Below are positions 14,387 through 23,900 of a stretch of DNA of 64,000 nt, piece after piece. Positions within the stretch are counted from its first letter, which is position 1. Every line of letters starts with the position of its first letter. The notes under the pieces were generated by a model. That model saw only the letters and a list, made by a program, of their open reading frames with translations. It did not search any database and was not told where the DNA came from. A program made the translations under genes and the position numbers. Source of the DNA: Campylobacter ureolyticus (lineage in GTDB: Bacteria; Campylobacterota; Campylobacteria; Campylobacterales; Campylobacteraceae); assembly GCF_013372225.1 (NCBI RefSeq), contig NZ_CP053832.1, forward strand, positions 1,426,001 through 1,490,000, in the 5' to 3' direction.

Positions 14387-15756
14387 ACTGTTTTTGAAAA
14401 CCTCTTGTTTGCTATATTTTTCATATATTCATCGAAGCACATTGCAATATTTCTTATGAGCAAAGTACCTGTTGGATTTACTTTTATAGCATCATCGCTG
14501 ACTTCAACAAATTCGCTTAATTCTTTTAACTCTTCTAAACTTTCTTTGAAGTGCTCTTTAAATTTTATACTAAATTTAGTTTCAATTTTTTTGATATTAA
14601 GATAAAAATTACTCATTAGACTCATTATAACTTCTTTCCTTAAAATATCTTCTTCATTTAGTAAAATTCCTTTACAGTATGGTAGTTTTCCATTATCAAT
14701 TGCTTCTTCGTACTCTTTTAAGTCTTTATAGTTTTGTCCATAATGTCTAATACCCTCACCAATGCTTGTAAGTCCTATTCCTATTAAATCCGCACCACCT
14801 TTGGTTGTATATCCTTGAAAATTTCTATGCAAACTCCCATCTTCTAAGGCTTTAAAAAGCTCATCTTCTGGCTTTGCATAGTGATCCATGCCAATCATTT
14901 TATAGCCATTTGATGTCAAATAATCGTGTGTAAATTTTAAAATTTCAAGCTTAACACTAGGATGAGGAAGAGTTGTTTCATCAAATTTTCTCATAGATTT
15001 TTTAATCCATGGAACATGTGCGTAATTAAAAATTGCATATCTATCAGGATTTAACTCAAGTGACAATCTTAGAGTTTCTTTAAAGGTTTCTAAATTTTGA
15101 TAAGGTAGTCCATAAATTAGATCTATATTAACTGAATTTATTCCTTTTTTTCTAACCATATCAATGGCATTTTTAGTAAGCTCAAAAGACTGGATTCTGT
15201 GAATTTCTTTTTGAACTTTTTCATTAAAATCCTGAACTCCGAAACTTATCCTATTAAACCCATGTTTTATCAAAACATCACTTTGTTCGTCCGTTAAAAA
15301 TCTAGGATCAATCTCGCAACTAATCTCTGCATCATCGCTAAAATTTTTAAAATATTTTTTTATAGATGTTATTAATCTATCAAGACTTTGTGCATCATAA
15401 AATGTAGGTGTTCCACCACCAAAATGCATTTGAGATACAACTCTTGAAGTATCTACGATTTTACTTAAAATTAAAAGCTCTTTTTCAACATAATCAAGAT
15501 ATCTTGTCATTTTATCTTGCTTGCTTGTATAAATTACATTACATCCACAAAAATAACAGGCAGAACGACAGAATGGAAGATGAAAGTATAAAGAAAGTGG
15601 TCTATTTTTATCTTGTTTTTTTAACTCGTTTAAATATTCATCATAGGTAAATTTTTCACTAAATTCCAAAGCAGTTGGATAGCTTGTGTATCTTGGTCCT
15701 GGTTTTGAATATTTTGCATATGCATCAAAATCAATTGTGTTTAAAGTTTTCAACAT
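14383..15756 (-). CDS. hemN: Oxygen-independent coproporphyrinogen III dehydrogenase
   Basis: A radical-SAM enzyme (457 residues) converting coproporphyrinogen III to protoporphyrinogen IX without oxygen. The cluster motif CRSACYFCGC (C63-x3-C67-x2-C70-x-C72) and the N-terminal KYSKPGPRYTSYPTA are those of true HemN rather than HemW. GLPYQNLETF and the GIGLTSIGEG segment add support. The ATG follows AGGGG. It overlaps the upstream DUF2603 gene by 26 bases and the downstream Fe-S gene by four, so the block is one transcript. With hemB in the same cluster it points to haem synthesis under low oxygen. Confidence 0.97.
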   Translation of the reverse strand: MLKTLNTIDFDAYAKYSKPGPRYTSYPTALEFSEKFTYDEYLNELKKQDKNRPLSLYFHLPFCRSACYFCGCNVIYTSKQDKMTRYLDYVEKELLILSKIVDTSRVVSQMHFGGGTPTFYDAQSLDRLITSIKKYFKNFSDDAEISCEIDPRFLTDEQSDVLIKHGFNRISFGVQDFNEKVQKEIHRIQSFELTKNAIDMVRKKGINSVNIDLIYGLPYQNLETFKETLRLSLELNPDRYAIFNYAHVPWIKKSMRKFDETTLPHPSVKLEILKFTHDYLTSNGYKMIGMDHYAKPEDELFKALEDGSLHRNFQGYTTKGGADLIGIGLTSIGEGIRHYGQNYKDLKEYEEAIDNGKLPYCKGILLNEEDILRKEVIMSLMSNFYLNIKKIETKFSIKFKEHFKESLEELKELSEFVEVSDDAIKVNPTGTLLIRNIAMCFDEYMKNIANKRFSKTV

Positions 15757-16195
15757 TTCCCCTTATCATATTATCAATATCAACAAATAAATTTGGATAT
15801 TTAATCTTTACATTATCAACTATTTTATCAAGATCTAAATTTGAAACCTGAAGTTCAGGATCTAATAAAGCAAGTTTTTTAATTTCTTCCATACAAACAC
15901 TCCAAACGTCTCCAAAATCAATCGGCAAAGTCCTTGCTATACTTTTTTCAAGTTTTAAATCAAAATTTTCCCTTGCAACATTTTTATAGCTATTTATAAG
16001 TGATGTTAGACTTTTGAGCGATAAAACTGAATAAATATTTTTATCAGCATCTATACCAAACCATGGATATCTATTTTTCCATGAGCCTTTCTTTAGCATA
16101 ATAGTCTTCTTATCGCTATTTTCGGTATTTAAAATTTCAAAAATCGTTTGATCTTTTCCAAAATCTTGCTCTATTTTTTCTATTTCTTTATCCAT
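15731..16195 (-). CDS. DUF2603 (UPF0763) family protein
   Basis: A 154-residue cytoplasmic protein without signal or membrane segment. The KKGSWKNRYPWFGIDADKNIYSV region and the position between hemN and argF match the DUF2603 family known from Campylobacter and Helicobacter, whose function is not established. I take the ATG at 16195 (MDKEIEKIEQ), five bases after GAGG, rather than the GTG two codons earlier, which would sit on the ribosome site. Its end overlaps the hemN start by 26 bases. Confidence 0.85.
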   Translation of the reverse strand: MDKEIEKIEQDFGKDQTIFEILNTENSDKKTIMLKKGSWKNRYPWFGIDADKNIYSVLSLKSLTSLINSYKNVARENFDLKLEKSIARTLPIDFGDVWSVCMEEIKKLALLDPELQVSNLDLDKIVDNVKIKYPNLFVDIDNMIRGNVENFKHN

Positions 16196-16204
16196 TTTCA
16201 CCTC

Positions 16205-17128
16205 TTATGAGTTTTTACACACATTATTAAGCCAAACCATAATACCTTTTTGTGCGTGAAGTCTATTCTCGGCTTCCAAAAAAATCTCTTTACTATGCTT
16301 TTCAAAGACCTTGTCACTTATTTCATATCCCCTATAGGCTGGCAAGCAATGAAGTAAAATTGCATCTTTTTTAGCTAAACTCATCAAATCTTCATCTATT
16401 AAAAAACCTTCAAAATCTTTTACTTTTTGATCCTTGCTAACCTCATCGCCCATTGAAAACCAAGTATCAGTAGCTACAACATCTACATCTTTTATTGCGA
16501 TTTTTGGATCACTTGTTATTGTTATTTTTGCACCACTTATTTTTGCATTGTTCATTGCTATCTTCAAAACTTCATCATTTATTTTATAATTTTTTGGAAT
16601 TGCAACGCTTAAATTTAAACCCATAATGCTTGCCAAATTTAGCCACGAGTTGCACATATTATTACTATCACCAATATAGGCTATATTTTTACCAACATTA
16701 AGTTCCACCATAGTTAGATAATCAGCCATTAATTGAACTGGATGAAAAAGATCACTTAACCCATTGATAACTGGAATTTCCGCAAATCTGGCAAATTCTT
16801 TTAAATCTGTATGCCTGTAGACTCTAAGCATAGCCATATCACACATAGATGATATTACTCTTGCTGTATCTTTTATTGGCTCACCGCGTCCTAACTGAGT
16901 CGTTTTACTATCTAAAAAAAGTGCATGCCCACCAAGTTGATACATTCCAACTTCAAAGCTTATTCTTGTTCTAGTTGAATTTTTTTCAAAGACCATTGCT
17001 AGAGTTTGGTTTTTTAAATAAGGCGTAAAAATACCTTTTTTTACTTCATTTTTTATATTTTTTACAATTTCTAAAATTTCTAAAATTTGTTCTTTTTTAA
17101 AGTCATTTAGAGTTAAAAAATCTTTCAT
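16205..17128 (-). CDS. argF: Ornithine carbamoyltransferase
   Basis: Joins ornithine and carbamoyl phosphate to citrulline in arginine synthesis (307 residues). The carbamoyl-phosphate motif STRTR lies at residues 51-55, HPVQ at 129-132, and the catalytic HCLPA at 260-264. The DSNNMCNSW segment is the ornithine-binding region typical of OTCase rather than aspartate transcarbamoylase. It is nine bases from DUF2603 and eight bases downstream of hemB, so it belongs to the hemB-argF-hemN transcript. Confidence 0.97.
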   Translation of the reverse strand: MKDFLTLNDFKKEQILEILEIVKNIKNEVKKGIFTPYLKNQTLAMVFEKNSTRTRISFEVGMYQLGGHALFLDSKTTQLGRGEPIKDTARVISSMCDMAMLRVYRHTDLKEFARFAEIPVINGLSDLFHPVQLMADYLTMVELNVGKNIAYIGDSNNMCNSWLNLASIMGLNLSVAIPKNYKINDEVLKIAMNNAKISGAKITITSDPKIAIKDVDVVATDTWFSMGDEVSKDQKVKDFEGFLIDEDLMSLAKKDAILLHCLPAYRGYEISDKVFEKHSKEIFLEAENRLHAQKGIMVWLNNVCKNS

Positions 17129-17136
17129 AATATCTT

Positions 17137-18102
17137 CTATTTATTTAAAATTTTAGCTAGCTCTTTAGCGTGATAAGTTATAATTAAATCAGCTCCTGCT
17201 CTTTTTATAGAAATCATAGTTTCAAGCATTACTTTTTTATAATCAATTACCCCTGCTTTTTCCCCAGCTTTTAACAAGGCATATTCACCACTTACATTGT
17301 AGGCACAAACTGGAAGTAATGTTTTATTTTTCAAATCTCTTATGATATCTAAATATGCTAGTGCTGGTTTTACCATCAAAATATCAGCTCCTTCTTTTTC
17401 GTCCTCCAAGCTTTCGTTTATAGCTTCAAGTCGATTTGCTGGATCCATTTGATAAGTTTTTCTATCTCCAAAACTAGGACTACTTTCTGCCACATCTCTA
17501 AATGGTCCATAATAAGCACTTGCAAATTTGGTTGAATACGCCATAATAGGTAAACTCTCATAGCCATTCTCATCAAGCCCTTTTCTAAGGTTTTCTATTA
17601 TTCCATCCATCATACCACTTGGGGCTATCATATCAGCACCATTTTTAGCATGAATTAAAGCTTGTTTAACTGAAATTTCAAGTGTTGCATCATTATCTAC
17701 TGTATCTTTGCATAAAATTCCACAATGTCCGTGATCAGTATACTCACAAAAGCAAAGATCGGTTATAACATATAAATTTGGAAACTTTTCTTTTATAGCT
17801 CTTAAAGTTTTTGCAATAATTCCATCATCACTTAATGCATCACTTCCAACACTATCTTTTACATCAGGAATTCCAAACAATAAAATAGATTTTATACCTA
17901 AATTTACAACTTCTTCGCACTCTTTTAAAAGCTCGTCAATACTCATCTGAAAAACACCTGGCATAGAAGGAGTTTCTTTTTTTACTCTACTTCCTGGAAC
18001 AACAAAAAGTGGATAAATCAAATCATCAACACTCAAATGTGTTTCTCTTACTAAATCTCTAATTGCTACATTTCTTCTTAATCTTCTAAATCTTCTAAAC
18101 AT
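17137..18102 (-). CDS. hemB: Delta-aminolevulinic acid dehydratase (porphobilinogen synthase)
   Basis: Condenses two 5-aminolevulinate molecules to porphobilinogen (321 residues), the first common step of tetrapyrrole synthesis. Metal-binding cysteines are C117, C119 and C127 in [11 protein letters not shown], the zinc-type arrangement. The two Schiff-base lysines are K192 ([14 protein letters not shown]) and K245 (MVKPALAY). It heads the minus-strand hemB-argF-DUF2603-hemN-Fe-S block and is divergent from ribA across a 163-base AT-rich gap that must hold both promoters. Confidence 0.98.
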   Translation of the reverse strand: MFRRFRRLRRNVAIRDLVRETHLSVDDLIYPLFVVPGSRVKKETPSMPGVFQMSIDELLKECEEVVNLGIKSILLFGIPDVKDSVGSDALSDDGIIAKTLRAIKEKFPNLYVITDLCFCEYTDHGHCGILCKDTVDNDATLEISVKQALIHAKNGADMIAPSGMMDGIIENLRKGLDENGYESLPIMAYSTKFASAYYGPFRDVAESSPSFGDRKTYQMDPANRLEAINESLEDEKEGADILMVKPALAYLDIIRDLKNKTLLPVCAYNVSGEYALLKAGEKAGVIDYKKVMLETMISIKRAGADLIITYHAKELAKILNK

Positions 18103-18265
18103 CTATAATCCTTTTATATCTATCAAATATCAAAATAAGCTTATATTTTATCATATAGCTAGTAAATAATCTATTAAAATTTAATTTTAATATTTTAATT
18201 TCATTATAAAAGACCTGTCAAATTTAGGTATAATGCAAGCTTAAATTTCAAATGATTGGATAAAA

Positions 18266-18829
18266 ATGGATATAAAAATCTCAAATTTAGCAAATTTACC
18301 AACTAAATTTGGCGAGTTCAAAGTGCAAACTTTTAAAGAAAATGAAAAAGAACATTTGGTTATTTTAAAAGAGCCATTAAACGAAATTGTAAATGTAAGA
18401 ATACACTCAGAATGCCTAACAGGAGATGCTCTTGGAAGTCTTAAATGCGACTGCGGGGAACAACTTCAAAAAAGTTTAGAATACATCTCTAAAAATGGCG
18501 GAATGGTAATTTACCTAAGGCAAGAAGGGCGAAATATAGGGCTTTTTAACAAAATAAATGCCTATGCCTTGCAAGATAAAGGTCTTGACACGGTTGAGGC
18601 AAATCATCAACTTGGCTTTAAGGCTGATGAGAGAACTTATGAGATTGTGGATTTTATCCTAAAATACTATAAAATAGATAAAATAAATATGTTAACAAAT
18701 AATCCAGATAAATTAAAAGGGCTTCATTTTATAAAAGTAGAAAAAAGAATTCCTCTAATAATTAAACCAAATAGTTATAATGAGGAGTATTTAAAAGTTA
18801 AAAAAAGTCAAATGGGGCATCTTTTATGA
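18266..18829 (+). CDS. ribA: GTP cyclohydrolase II
   Basis: Opens GTP to the first pyrimidine intermediate of riboflavin synthesis (187 residues). The zinc ligands are C50, C61 and C63 in HSECLTGDALGSLKCDCG. YLRQEGRNIGL and LTNNPDKLKGL are the substrate-binding blocks. It is the stand-alone form with no DHBP synthase domain, so ribB must be elsewhere. Its TGA overlaps the rsmG start (ATGA). Synteny with C. jejuni Cj0996-Cj0997 from memory. Confidence 0.96.
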   Translation: MDIKISNLANLPTKFGEFKVQTFKENEKEHLVILKEPLNEIVNVRIHSECLTGDALGSLKCDCGEQLQKSLEYISKNGGMVIYLRQEGRNIGLFNKINAYALQDKGLDTVEANHQLGFKADERTYEIVDFILKYYKIDKINMLTNNPDKLKGLHFIKVEKRIPLIIKPNSYNEEYLKVKKSQMGHLL

Positions 18830-19392
18830 ATAATCTTGATGAAATTATTCATAGTCTAAATTTTAAACAAAAAACTAAAAAATTTGGTGAAATTCTATCT
18901 AAATTTAATAAAATCCATAGCCTTACAAAGTATGAAAATTTAGAATTTGTAATGCAAGATAGCCTAAATGGACTTAAATTTATAACAAACTCGCCAAAAA
19001 TAGCAATTGATGTTGGGAGTGGTGCTGGATTTCCTGCTATTTTTTTAGCTCTCGTTTTGAAAGATTGTAAATGGCATTTATTTGAACCAAATGTTAAAAA
19101 ATCATCTTTTTTAACATATACAAAAATAAATTTAGGACTCGAAAATGTTATAATACACTCGAAAAAAATAGAAGATGAAACTAAATTTCAAGCTAACTTA
19201 ATAACATCAAGAGCTTTAATGAGAGCTGATTTGCTTTTAGAAATTTGTAAAGGTTTTTATAACAAAGAAACTTTATTTTTACTATACAAAGGCTCAAATG
19301 CAGAAAATGAGATAAAAAATTTAAAAGATTATAAACTTAACAGATATCAAAATAGAGTATTTCTAACTTTTAAAGGAGAGAAAAATGGCTAA
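18826..19392 (+). CDS. rsmG: 16S rRNA (guanine-527-N7) methyltransferase
   Basis: RsmG (GidB) methylates G527 of 16S rRNA using S-adenosylmethionine (188 residues). The SAM-binding motif IAIDVGSGAGFPAIFLAL lies near residue 65, and the LITSRALMRADLLLEI region fits the family. It starts within the ribA stop (4-base overlap) and ends 8 bases into the following small gene, so all are translationally coupled. Slightly short for the family but all motifs are present. Confidence 0.95.
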   Translation: MNNLDEIIHSLNFKQKTKKFGEILSKFNKIHSLTKYENLEFVMQDSLNGLKFITNSPKIAIDVGSGAGFPAIFLALVLKDCKWHLFEPNVKKSSFLTYTKINLGLENVIIHSKKIEDETKFQANLITSRALMRADLLLEICKGFYNKETLFLLYKGSNAENEIKNLKDYKLNRYQNRVFLTFKGEKNG

Positions 19393-19585
19393 ATTATTAA
19401 TGCTTGGAATTATCATAGCAATAGTTTATTTTTTTATATTACCAAGATTTCAAAGACCAAAAAACAGTGATAAAAAAATACAAAATTTTGTAGAATGCAA
19501 AAAATGTGGCACTTTTATCGACATAAAAGAAAGTGTTATAAAAAATGGAGATTATATCTGTAAAGAGTGCATAAACAAGGAATAA
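19385..19585 (+). CDS. Small membrane-anchored zinc-ribbon protein (PP0621-like)
   Basis: A 66-residue protein with one N-terminal membrane span (LLMLGIIIAIVYFFILPRF) and a C-terminal CKKCGTFIDIKES...YICKEC motif, i.e. two CxxC knuckles that could bind a metal. This layout matches the PP0621 family, of unknown role. It overlaps the rsmG stop by eight bases and has GGAG before its ATG, so it is a real member of the ribA-rsmG transcript. Confidence 0.75.
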   Translation: MAKLLMLGIIIAIVYFFILPRFQRPKNSDKKIQNFVECKKCGTFIDIKESVIKNGDYICKECINKE

Positions 19586-19588
19586 AAT

Positions 19589-19972
19589 ATGCAAATAATA
19601 GGACACAAGCTGATAAAATATGAGAATTTTAATTTAATTCAAACAGTTGAAAATATCTTAAATTTTGATAATTTAATTTTTGAGTATAATGAAAATTTTA
19701 TAAAAAATGCTAAAAATAGTGATAAAACTTATAGCGTTATTGTTAGAAATTTAAATGAAGCTGTTTTGGCAAATGCATTAAATGCTAAATTTATAATCAT
19801 AGAAAAAAATAATATTTCAATAACAAAAGAAGTTGTAAAATTAGCTGAGTTTTATCTTTTTGATAGCAAAATAGCCATAATTATTGAAAATTATGAAAAA
19901 GACCTGCTAAATGCTATAAACCTAAGAGTCGATGCTGTAATTTATAAAAACATTATAAATTATATTATTTAG
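19589..19972 (+). CDS. Hypothetical protein of the ribA-rsmG operon
   Basis: A 127-residue cytoplasmic protein that I do not recognise. Alternating hydrophobic strands (YSVIVRNL, KFIIIEKN, KIAIIIENY, VDAVIYKN) and intervening helices suggest an alpha/beta fold, perhaps half a barrel; no catalytic motif is visible. The ATG lies three bases after the preceding gene, with AAGGA in the overlapping end. It converges with the DUF4139 gene, their ends overlapping by eight bases, with no terminator between them. Confidence 0.65.
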   Translation: MQIIGHKLIKYENFNLIQTVENILNFDNLIFEYNENFIKNAKNSDKTYSVIVRNLNEAVLANALNAKFIIIEKNNISITKEVVKLAEFYLFDSKIAIIIENYEKDLLNAINLRVDAVIYKNIINYII

Positions 19973-21224
19973 AAGTTTTAATCTCCTTATAGCCAAAATT
20001 TATAACCTTTTCTTCACTGTTTTTAAGTATAAAATTTTTTTCTATTTTGCCATTTGAGTCAGCACTTGCATTTAAATCACCCAAAATTTCAACCTCTACA
20101 TTTACTGGAATTTTTGTTACAAAAGTTATATTTTGATCTACTGACGAGTTATTTTTTATATTAAATTTTGCTTCATTATTATTTAGATCTACTTTTGAGA
20201 CCTCTATTAAATTATTAAGCCCAAAAAAATAAGTTGAAATTTTATTTTTTGATATCTTGCTTTCATAGGAATTTTGCACAAAAACATCATTTAAAAAAAA
20301 CTGAGTTAAAGCCTCATTTATATCATTTTTAGGACTAAAACTGGCAGCAATATAAGCTTTTGAGCCACTATATGCATCAATATAGTTTGTTAAATTTGCA
20401 TCCAATACTTGACTATTTAAAATAATAATATTTTCTTTTAATGCTTTTAAATGCTGTTTTGAAATTTCAAAAAAATTAATTTTATTTTGATTTTGACTAA
20501 CTTCTAAATTTGAAGCTTTTAAGGAATCGTTTTTAGCTATACTCATCGTAGCTGGTGCATCGAAAACTTTCGTTGTTTCCTCGCTATATATAAAAGTAGG
20601 TGTAAATTTGCCAGGAGTTTTGCTTGATTTTACACTATATGGATAGATTTTTATAAAAACATCATCTAGGTTTTCTTTTAAATTTGAAATTATTAAACTT
20701 TGTTTTATGGAAATTTTACCATCTTTAAAATTTATACTATTTAAAGTTTTAAATAAGGCATCGTTTAATGGATAACTTATAGTTGCTTTTGGGTTTTTAC
20801 AACTTTGCTTTATTGTAACTTTTTTAGTATAAAAAGCTGGTTCATTTGATAAATTATCAATCTCTTTTGAAATCTCAGCTTGAGATGTAAGGTTCTCATT
20901 TAAAATGTCACTTAAATTTTTTATGTCATTTATAGTGTTTAAATTTGAGTTTTTTATAATTTCATAACTATCTTTTAGTGCTTTTAGCTTATTTTGCAAA
21001 CTCTGTTTTTTTAAAGAGATTTCATCTTCTATTTTGTTTCCAAAACTTATCTCCTCTATATTGCAATTAGAGTTTATACTAAAATCTTTTTGATCAAGCT
21101 CAAAAGGAACTATAAAACTATTTTCTTTAATATTTTTTGTAAGTATGGCTTTATCACTATAAATTTCAAGAGTATTTGCAAAAATAGGAAAAATACCTAA
21201 AAACAAAATTAAAATAATTTTCAT
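19965..21224 (-). CDS. Secreted DUF4139 domain protein
   Basis: A 419-residue exported protein with an N-terminal signal sequence (MKIILILFLGIFPIFANT). A coiled-coil stretch follows (about residues 70-125: ISLKKQSLQNKLKALKDSYEI and onward). The C-terminal half is beta-rich, ending in the KNSEEKVINFGYKEIKT type close of DUF4139 proteins. The function of this family is not established. Only a few cysteines are present. It overlaps the upstream 77-residue gene by four bases and is probably the last gene of the argS side of this operon. Confidence 0.75.
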   Translation of the reverse strand: MKIILILFLGIFPIFANTLEIYSDKAILTKNIKENSFIVPFELDQKDFSINSNCNIEEISFGNKIEDEISLKKQSLQNKLKALKDSYEIIKNSNLNTINDIKNLSDILNENLTSQAEISKEIDNLSNEPAFYTKKVTIKQSCKNPKATISYPLNDALFKTLNSINFKDGKISIKQSLIISNLKENLDDVFIKIYPYSVKSSKTPGKFTPTFIYSEETTKVFDAPATMSIAKNDSLKASNLEVSQNQNKINFFEISKQHLKALKENIIILNSQVLDANLTNYIDAYSGSKAYIAASFSPKNDINEALTQFFLNDVFVQNSYESKISKNKISTYFFGLNNLIEVSKVDLNNNEAKFNIKNNSSVDQNITFVTKIPVNVEVEILGDLNASADSNGKIEKNFILKNSEEKVINFGYKEIKTSK

Positions 21225-21454
21225 ATTTTTATTTCATAAGCCTTATAAAGATAAGGCAAAAGCTTTCTTATAGAGTAATCATAGGAGTAAAATTTTGCAT
21301 AAATTTCTTTTAATTCTTTATTGTCTCCAAAATCTAAAACATCCGTATTTGGTATCTTTGAAACTTTAGAATCAAGATAGCTAAAAAACTCATCTCTTGA
21401 GCTAAATAACTCCCTTAGTTTTTTAACAACTTCTTTTTTTTCTTCTTTTTGCAA
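21221..21454 (-). CDS. Small conserved-looking cytoplasmic protein
   Basis: A 77-residue charged helical protein (KKEVVKKLRELFSSRDEFFSYL at the start, YDYSIRKLLPYLYKAYEI at the end). No family recognised. It starts three bases after the argS stop and its own stop overlaps the DUF4139 start (ATGA type), which strongly supports translation. It has no signal peptide, cysteines or membrane segment. Confidence 0.7.
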   Translation of the reverse strand: MQKEEKKEVVKKLRELFSSRDEFFSYLDSKVSKIPNTDVLDFGDNKELKEIYAKFYSYDYSIRKLLPYLYKAYEIKI

Positions 21455-21457
21455 AAT

Positions 21458-23059
21458 CTATTCCTTTGTCATTATATTTTTAGCTTCAATTCCCATCAAG
21501 GACAAGCCAGTTTTTATACAAAGTGCTACAACGGCAAAAACTTTTAAAAGAGCATCTTCATTGTCACTACCTAAAACTCTGTTTTCATTATAAAATTTAT
21601 GAAAATTTGAAGCTATATTTTTAAGATATTCAGGTATTTTTTGTAAATTTCTACTTAAAAATGCATCTTCCAAAACTTCATTTAAAGTAAGTGCTTCAAA
21701 TAATAAATTCAAAGCTTCGTCATTTAATTTTAAAATACTAGCTTCTTTTATTTCGTCTATTTTTTTTCCACTTTTTGCAAAAATTTGATGAATTCTTGCA
21801 TGGGCATAATTTATATAAAATATAGGATTTGAACTATCTTCTTTGCTAAGTTCTGAAACATCAAACTCTAAAGCCGTATCACACTTTTTAGTTATAAATA
21901 TAAACCTTAAAGCATCACTTCCAATTTCTTGTAAAACATCGCTCATAAGTATGAAGTTTCCGGCTCTTTTACTCATCTTGAAAGTTTCACCATCTTTTAA
22001 AAGGCTAACCATTTGTGCCAAGATAACTTCAAGCTTATTTTCATCAAATCCAAGATAATGAATGCTTGACTTTACTCTTTTTATATAACCGTGATGATCA
22101 GCCCCCCAAATATTTATATAGTGATCATATCCTCTTTTAAATTTATTGTAATGATAGACAATATCTCCTGCTAAATAAGTAGGTCTTTTATCTTCTCTTA
22201 TAATGACTCTATCTTTTTCATCACCAAGTGCACTAGAATTTATCCAAATTTTACCGTCTTTTTCATATACTCCGCCATTTTTTTTAAGGCAATCCAAAGT
22301 ATCGAAAAGCTCATTTTCAAAACTTTTTTCACTAACCCAATTTTGAATTTTAATATTAGCCTTTAAAAGATTATCTTTTATTAGCAAAAGCATTTTATCT
22401 TTTCCCCAAAGGCTTAATTTTTCTACATTTTGCCTATCTTTAAAAATATCTTTTCCAAACTCTTTTAAGGCCTCATCTGATAAATTTTCTATATAATCAC
22501 CTTTGTAGCAATTTTCTTCAAAATCTAAATTTGCGTTTAAAAATTTATTTGCTCCCGTTATAAATATAGAAAGCCCAAGCATGTTTATCTGATTTCCAGC
22601 ATCATTTATATAATACTCGGTTGTGATATCATATCCTAAATATCTTCCAACTCTTGCTAATGTATCCCCGTAAACAGCCCCTCTTACATGACCTATATGA
22701 AGAGGACCTGTTGGATTTGCACTCACGTATTCAAGTAAAATTTTTTCCTTTTTATCTTTACCTTCTGCAAAGTTTTTACCTGAATTTAAAGCATCTGTAG
22801 CAAGCTTATCTAAAAATTCAGGCTTTAAGCGAAAATTTAAATATCCATTTAGGGGACTAGCTGTAAAAATATCACTGTTGTTAAACTCTAATGCAAGCTC
22901 ATCAGCTATTAATTTTGGTGATTTGCGAAACTCTTTTGCCAAAGAAAAAGCTAAAGGTGTAGCATAATGAGCTAAGTTTTTATCTTTTGGCTTTTCTAAA
23001 ACAAAGTCTTTTTTTAAAATTTCTTTTATTTTGTCGAAAATTATATCTTTCAAAACCAT
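21458..23059 (-). CDS. argS: Arginyl-tRNA synthetase
   Basis: Class I synthetase charging tRNA-Arg (533 residues). The ATP motif HIGH lies at residues 121-124 (GPLHIGHVRGA) and KMSKR at 361-365. NPIFYINYAHARIHQIF marks the DALR anticodon-binding domain, and the N-terminal domain fits ArgRS. Its ATG shares one base with the tatA stop (TAATG), so it is coupled to tatA. The argS-tatA-gmk order is that of C. jejuni Cj1175c-Cj1177c, from memory. Confidence 0.98.
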   Translation of the reverse strand: MVLKDIIFDKIKEILKKDFVLEKPKDKNLAHYATPLAFSLAKEFRKSPKLIADELALEFNNSDIFTASPLNGYLNFRLKPEFLDKLATDALNSGKNFAEGKDKKEKILLEYVSANPTGPLHIGHVRGAVYGDTLARVGRYLGYDITTEYYINDAGNQINMLGLSIFITGANKFLNANLDFEENCYKGDYIENLSDEALKEFGKDIFKDRQNVEKLSLWGKDKMLLLIKDNLLKANIKIQNWVSEKSFENELFDTLDCLKKNGGVYEKDGKIWINSSALGDEKDRVIIREDKRPTYLAGDIVYHYNKFKRGYDHYINIWGADHHGYIKRVKSSIHYLGFDENKLEVILAQMVSLLKDGETFKMSKRAGNFILMSDVLQEIGSDALRFIFITKKCDTALEFDVSELSKEDSSNPIFYINYAHARIHQIFAKSGKKIDEIKEASILKLNDEALNLLFEALTLNEVLEDAFLSRNLQKIPEYLKNIASNFHKFYNENRVLGSDNEDALLKVFAVVALCIKTGLSLMGIEAKNIMTKE

Positions 23060-23268
23060 TAAGCCTTTGTTTCTTCTTTTATCTCATCAGTTTTTTTAAC
23101 TTCATCTTTTTGAGCTTCAACTTTTTCAGTTTTTTCTTCACTCTCCATCTCTTTTTTAAAAACCTTTATTCCTTGTCCAACGCCTTTTGCAAGTTCTGGA
23201 ATTTTCTTTGCACCAAAAAGCAAAATTATAATTATTAAAACAATTAATAATTGTTGCATACTAACCAT
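23059..23268 (-). CDS. tatA: Twin-arginine translocase subunit TatA
   Basis: A 69-residue pore subunit of the Tat exporter. It has one membrane span ([12 protein letters not shown]) directly followed by the [24 protein letters not shown] amphipathic helix that defines TatA/E, then a lysine/glutamate-rich tail. The ATG at 23268 lies six bases after AAGGAG. It would export folded redox proteins such as the Rieske protein PetA in this window, which carries a twin-arginine signal. tatB and tatC are not in the window. Confidence 0.93.
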   Translation of the reverse strand: MVSMQQLLIVLIIIILLFGAKKIPELAKGVGQGIKVFKKEMESEEKTEKVEAQKDEVKKTDEIKEETKA

Positions 23269-23285
23269 ACCATTCTCCTTAAAAA

Positions 23286-23897
23286 TTAATTTTCATATAT
23301 CCAATTGTCAATAATATCACTAAGCTCTAAATTTTTAGTATTATACCTAATAGCGTTAAATATTGATTTTAAAGCATTATAAGACTCATTAAAATTATCA
23401 TTTATTATAAGATAATCATATTCGTTTAAATGTTCCATCTCAGTTGCTGCATTTATAACTCTTCGCTCTATATCTTCCTTTGAGTCAGTTCCTCTTTTGA
23501 TAAGTCTATTTTTTAACTCGCCCTTATTTTTAGTTGTTATAAAAATAGAAACTATTTCATCTTTTAAGCGCTCTTTTGCTAGTTTAAAACCTTGAACGTC
23601 TATATCAAAAATAACAAATTTGCCACTATTTAATGCTTTTTGAACTGGCACTAAAGATGTTCCATAATAATTTTTATGAACAAGAGCCCATTCTAAAAAC
23701 TCACCATTCTCAATGCCCTTTTTGAAGTCATCTTCACTTATGTAGTGATAACTCACTCCATCTTTTTCACCCTCTCTAATACTTCTTGTAGTGCTCGAGA
23801 TAGAGAAATAGATATCCTTTTCATCTTCTAAAAGCCTATTTATAAGTGAACTTTTTCCACTTCCACTTGGTCCTGATATTATTATTGCTTTTTTCAC
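23286..23897 (-). CDS. gmk: Guanylate kinase
   Basis: Phosphorylates GMP to GDP (203 residues). P-loop [10 protein letters not shown] lies at residues 9-18; [20 protein letters not shown] is the GMP-binding region and [16 protein letters not shown] the Walker-B-like region. It is separated by 17 bases from tatA and by three from the acidic protein upstream. Standard length. Confidence 0.97.
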   Translation of the reverse strand: MKKAIIISGPSGSGKSSLINRLLEDEKDIYFSISSTTRSIREGEKDGVSYHYISEDDFKKGIENGEFLEWALVHKNYYGTSLVPVQKALNSGKFVIFDIDVQGFKLAKERLKDEIVSIFITTKNKGELKNRLIKRGTDSKEDIERRVINAATEMEHLNEYDYLIINDNFNESYNALKSIFNAIRYNTKNLELSDIIDNWIYEN

Positions 23898-23900
23898 TTA

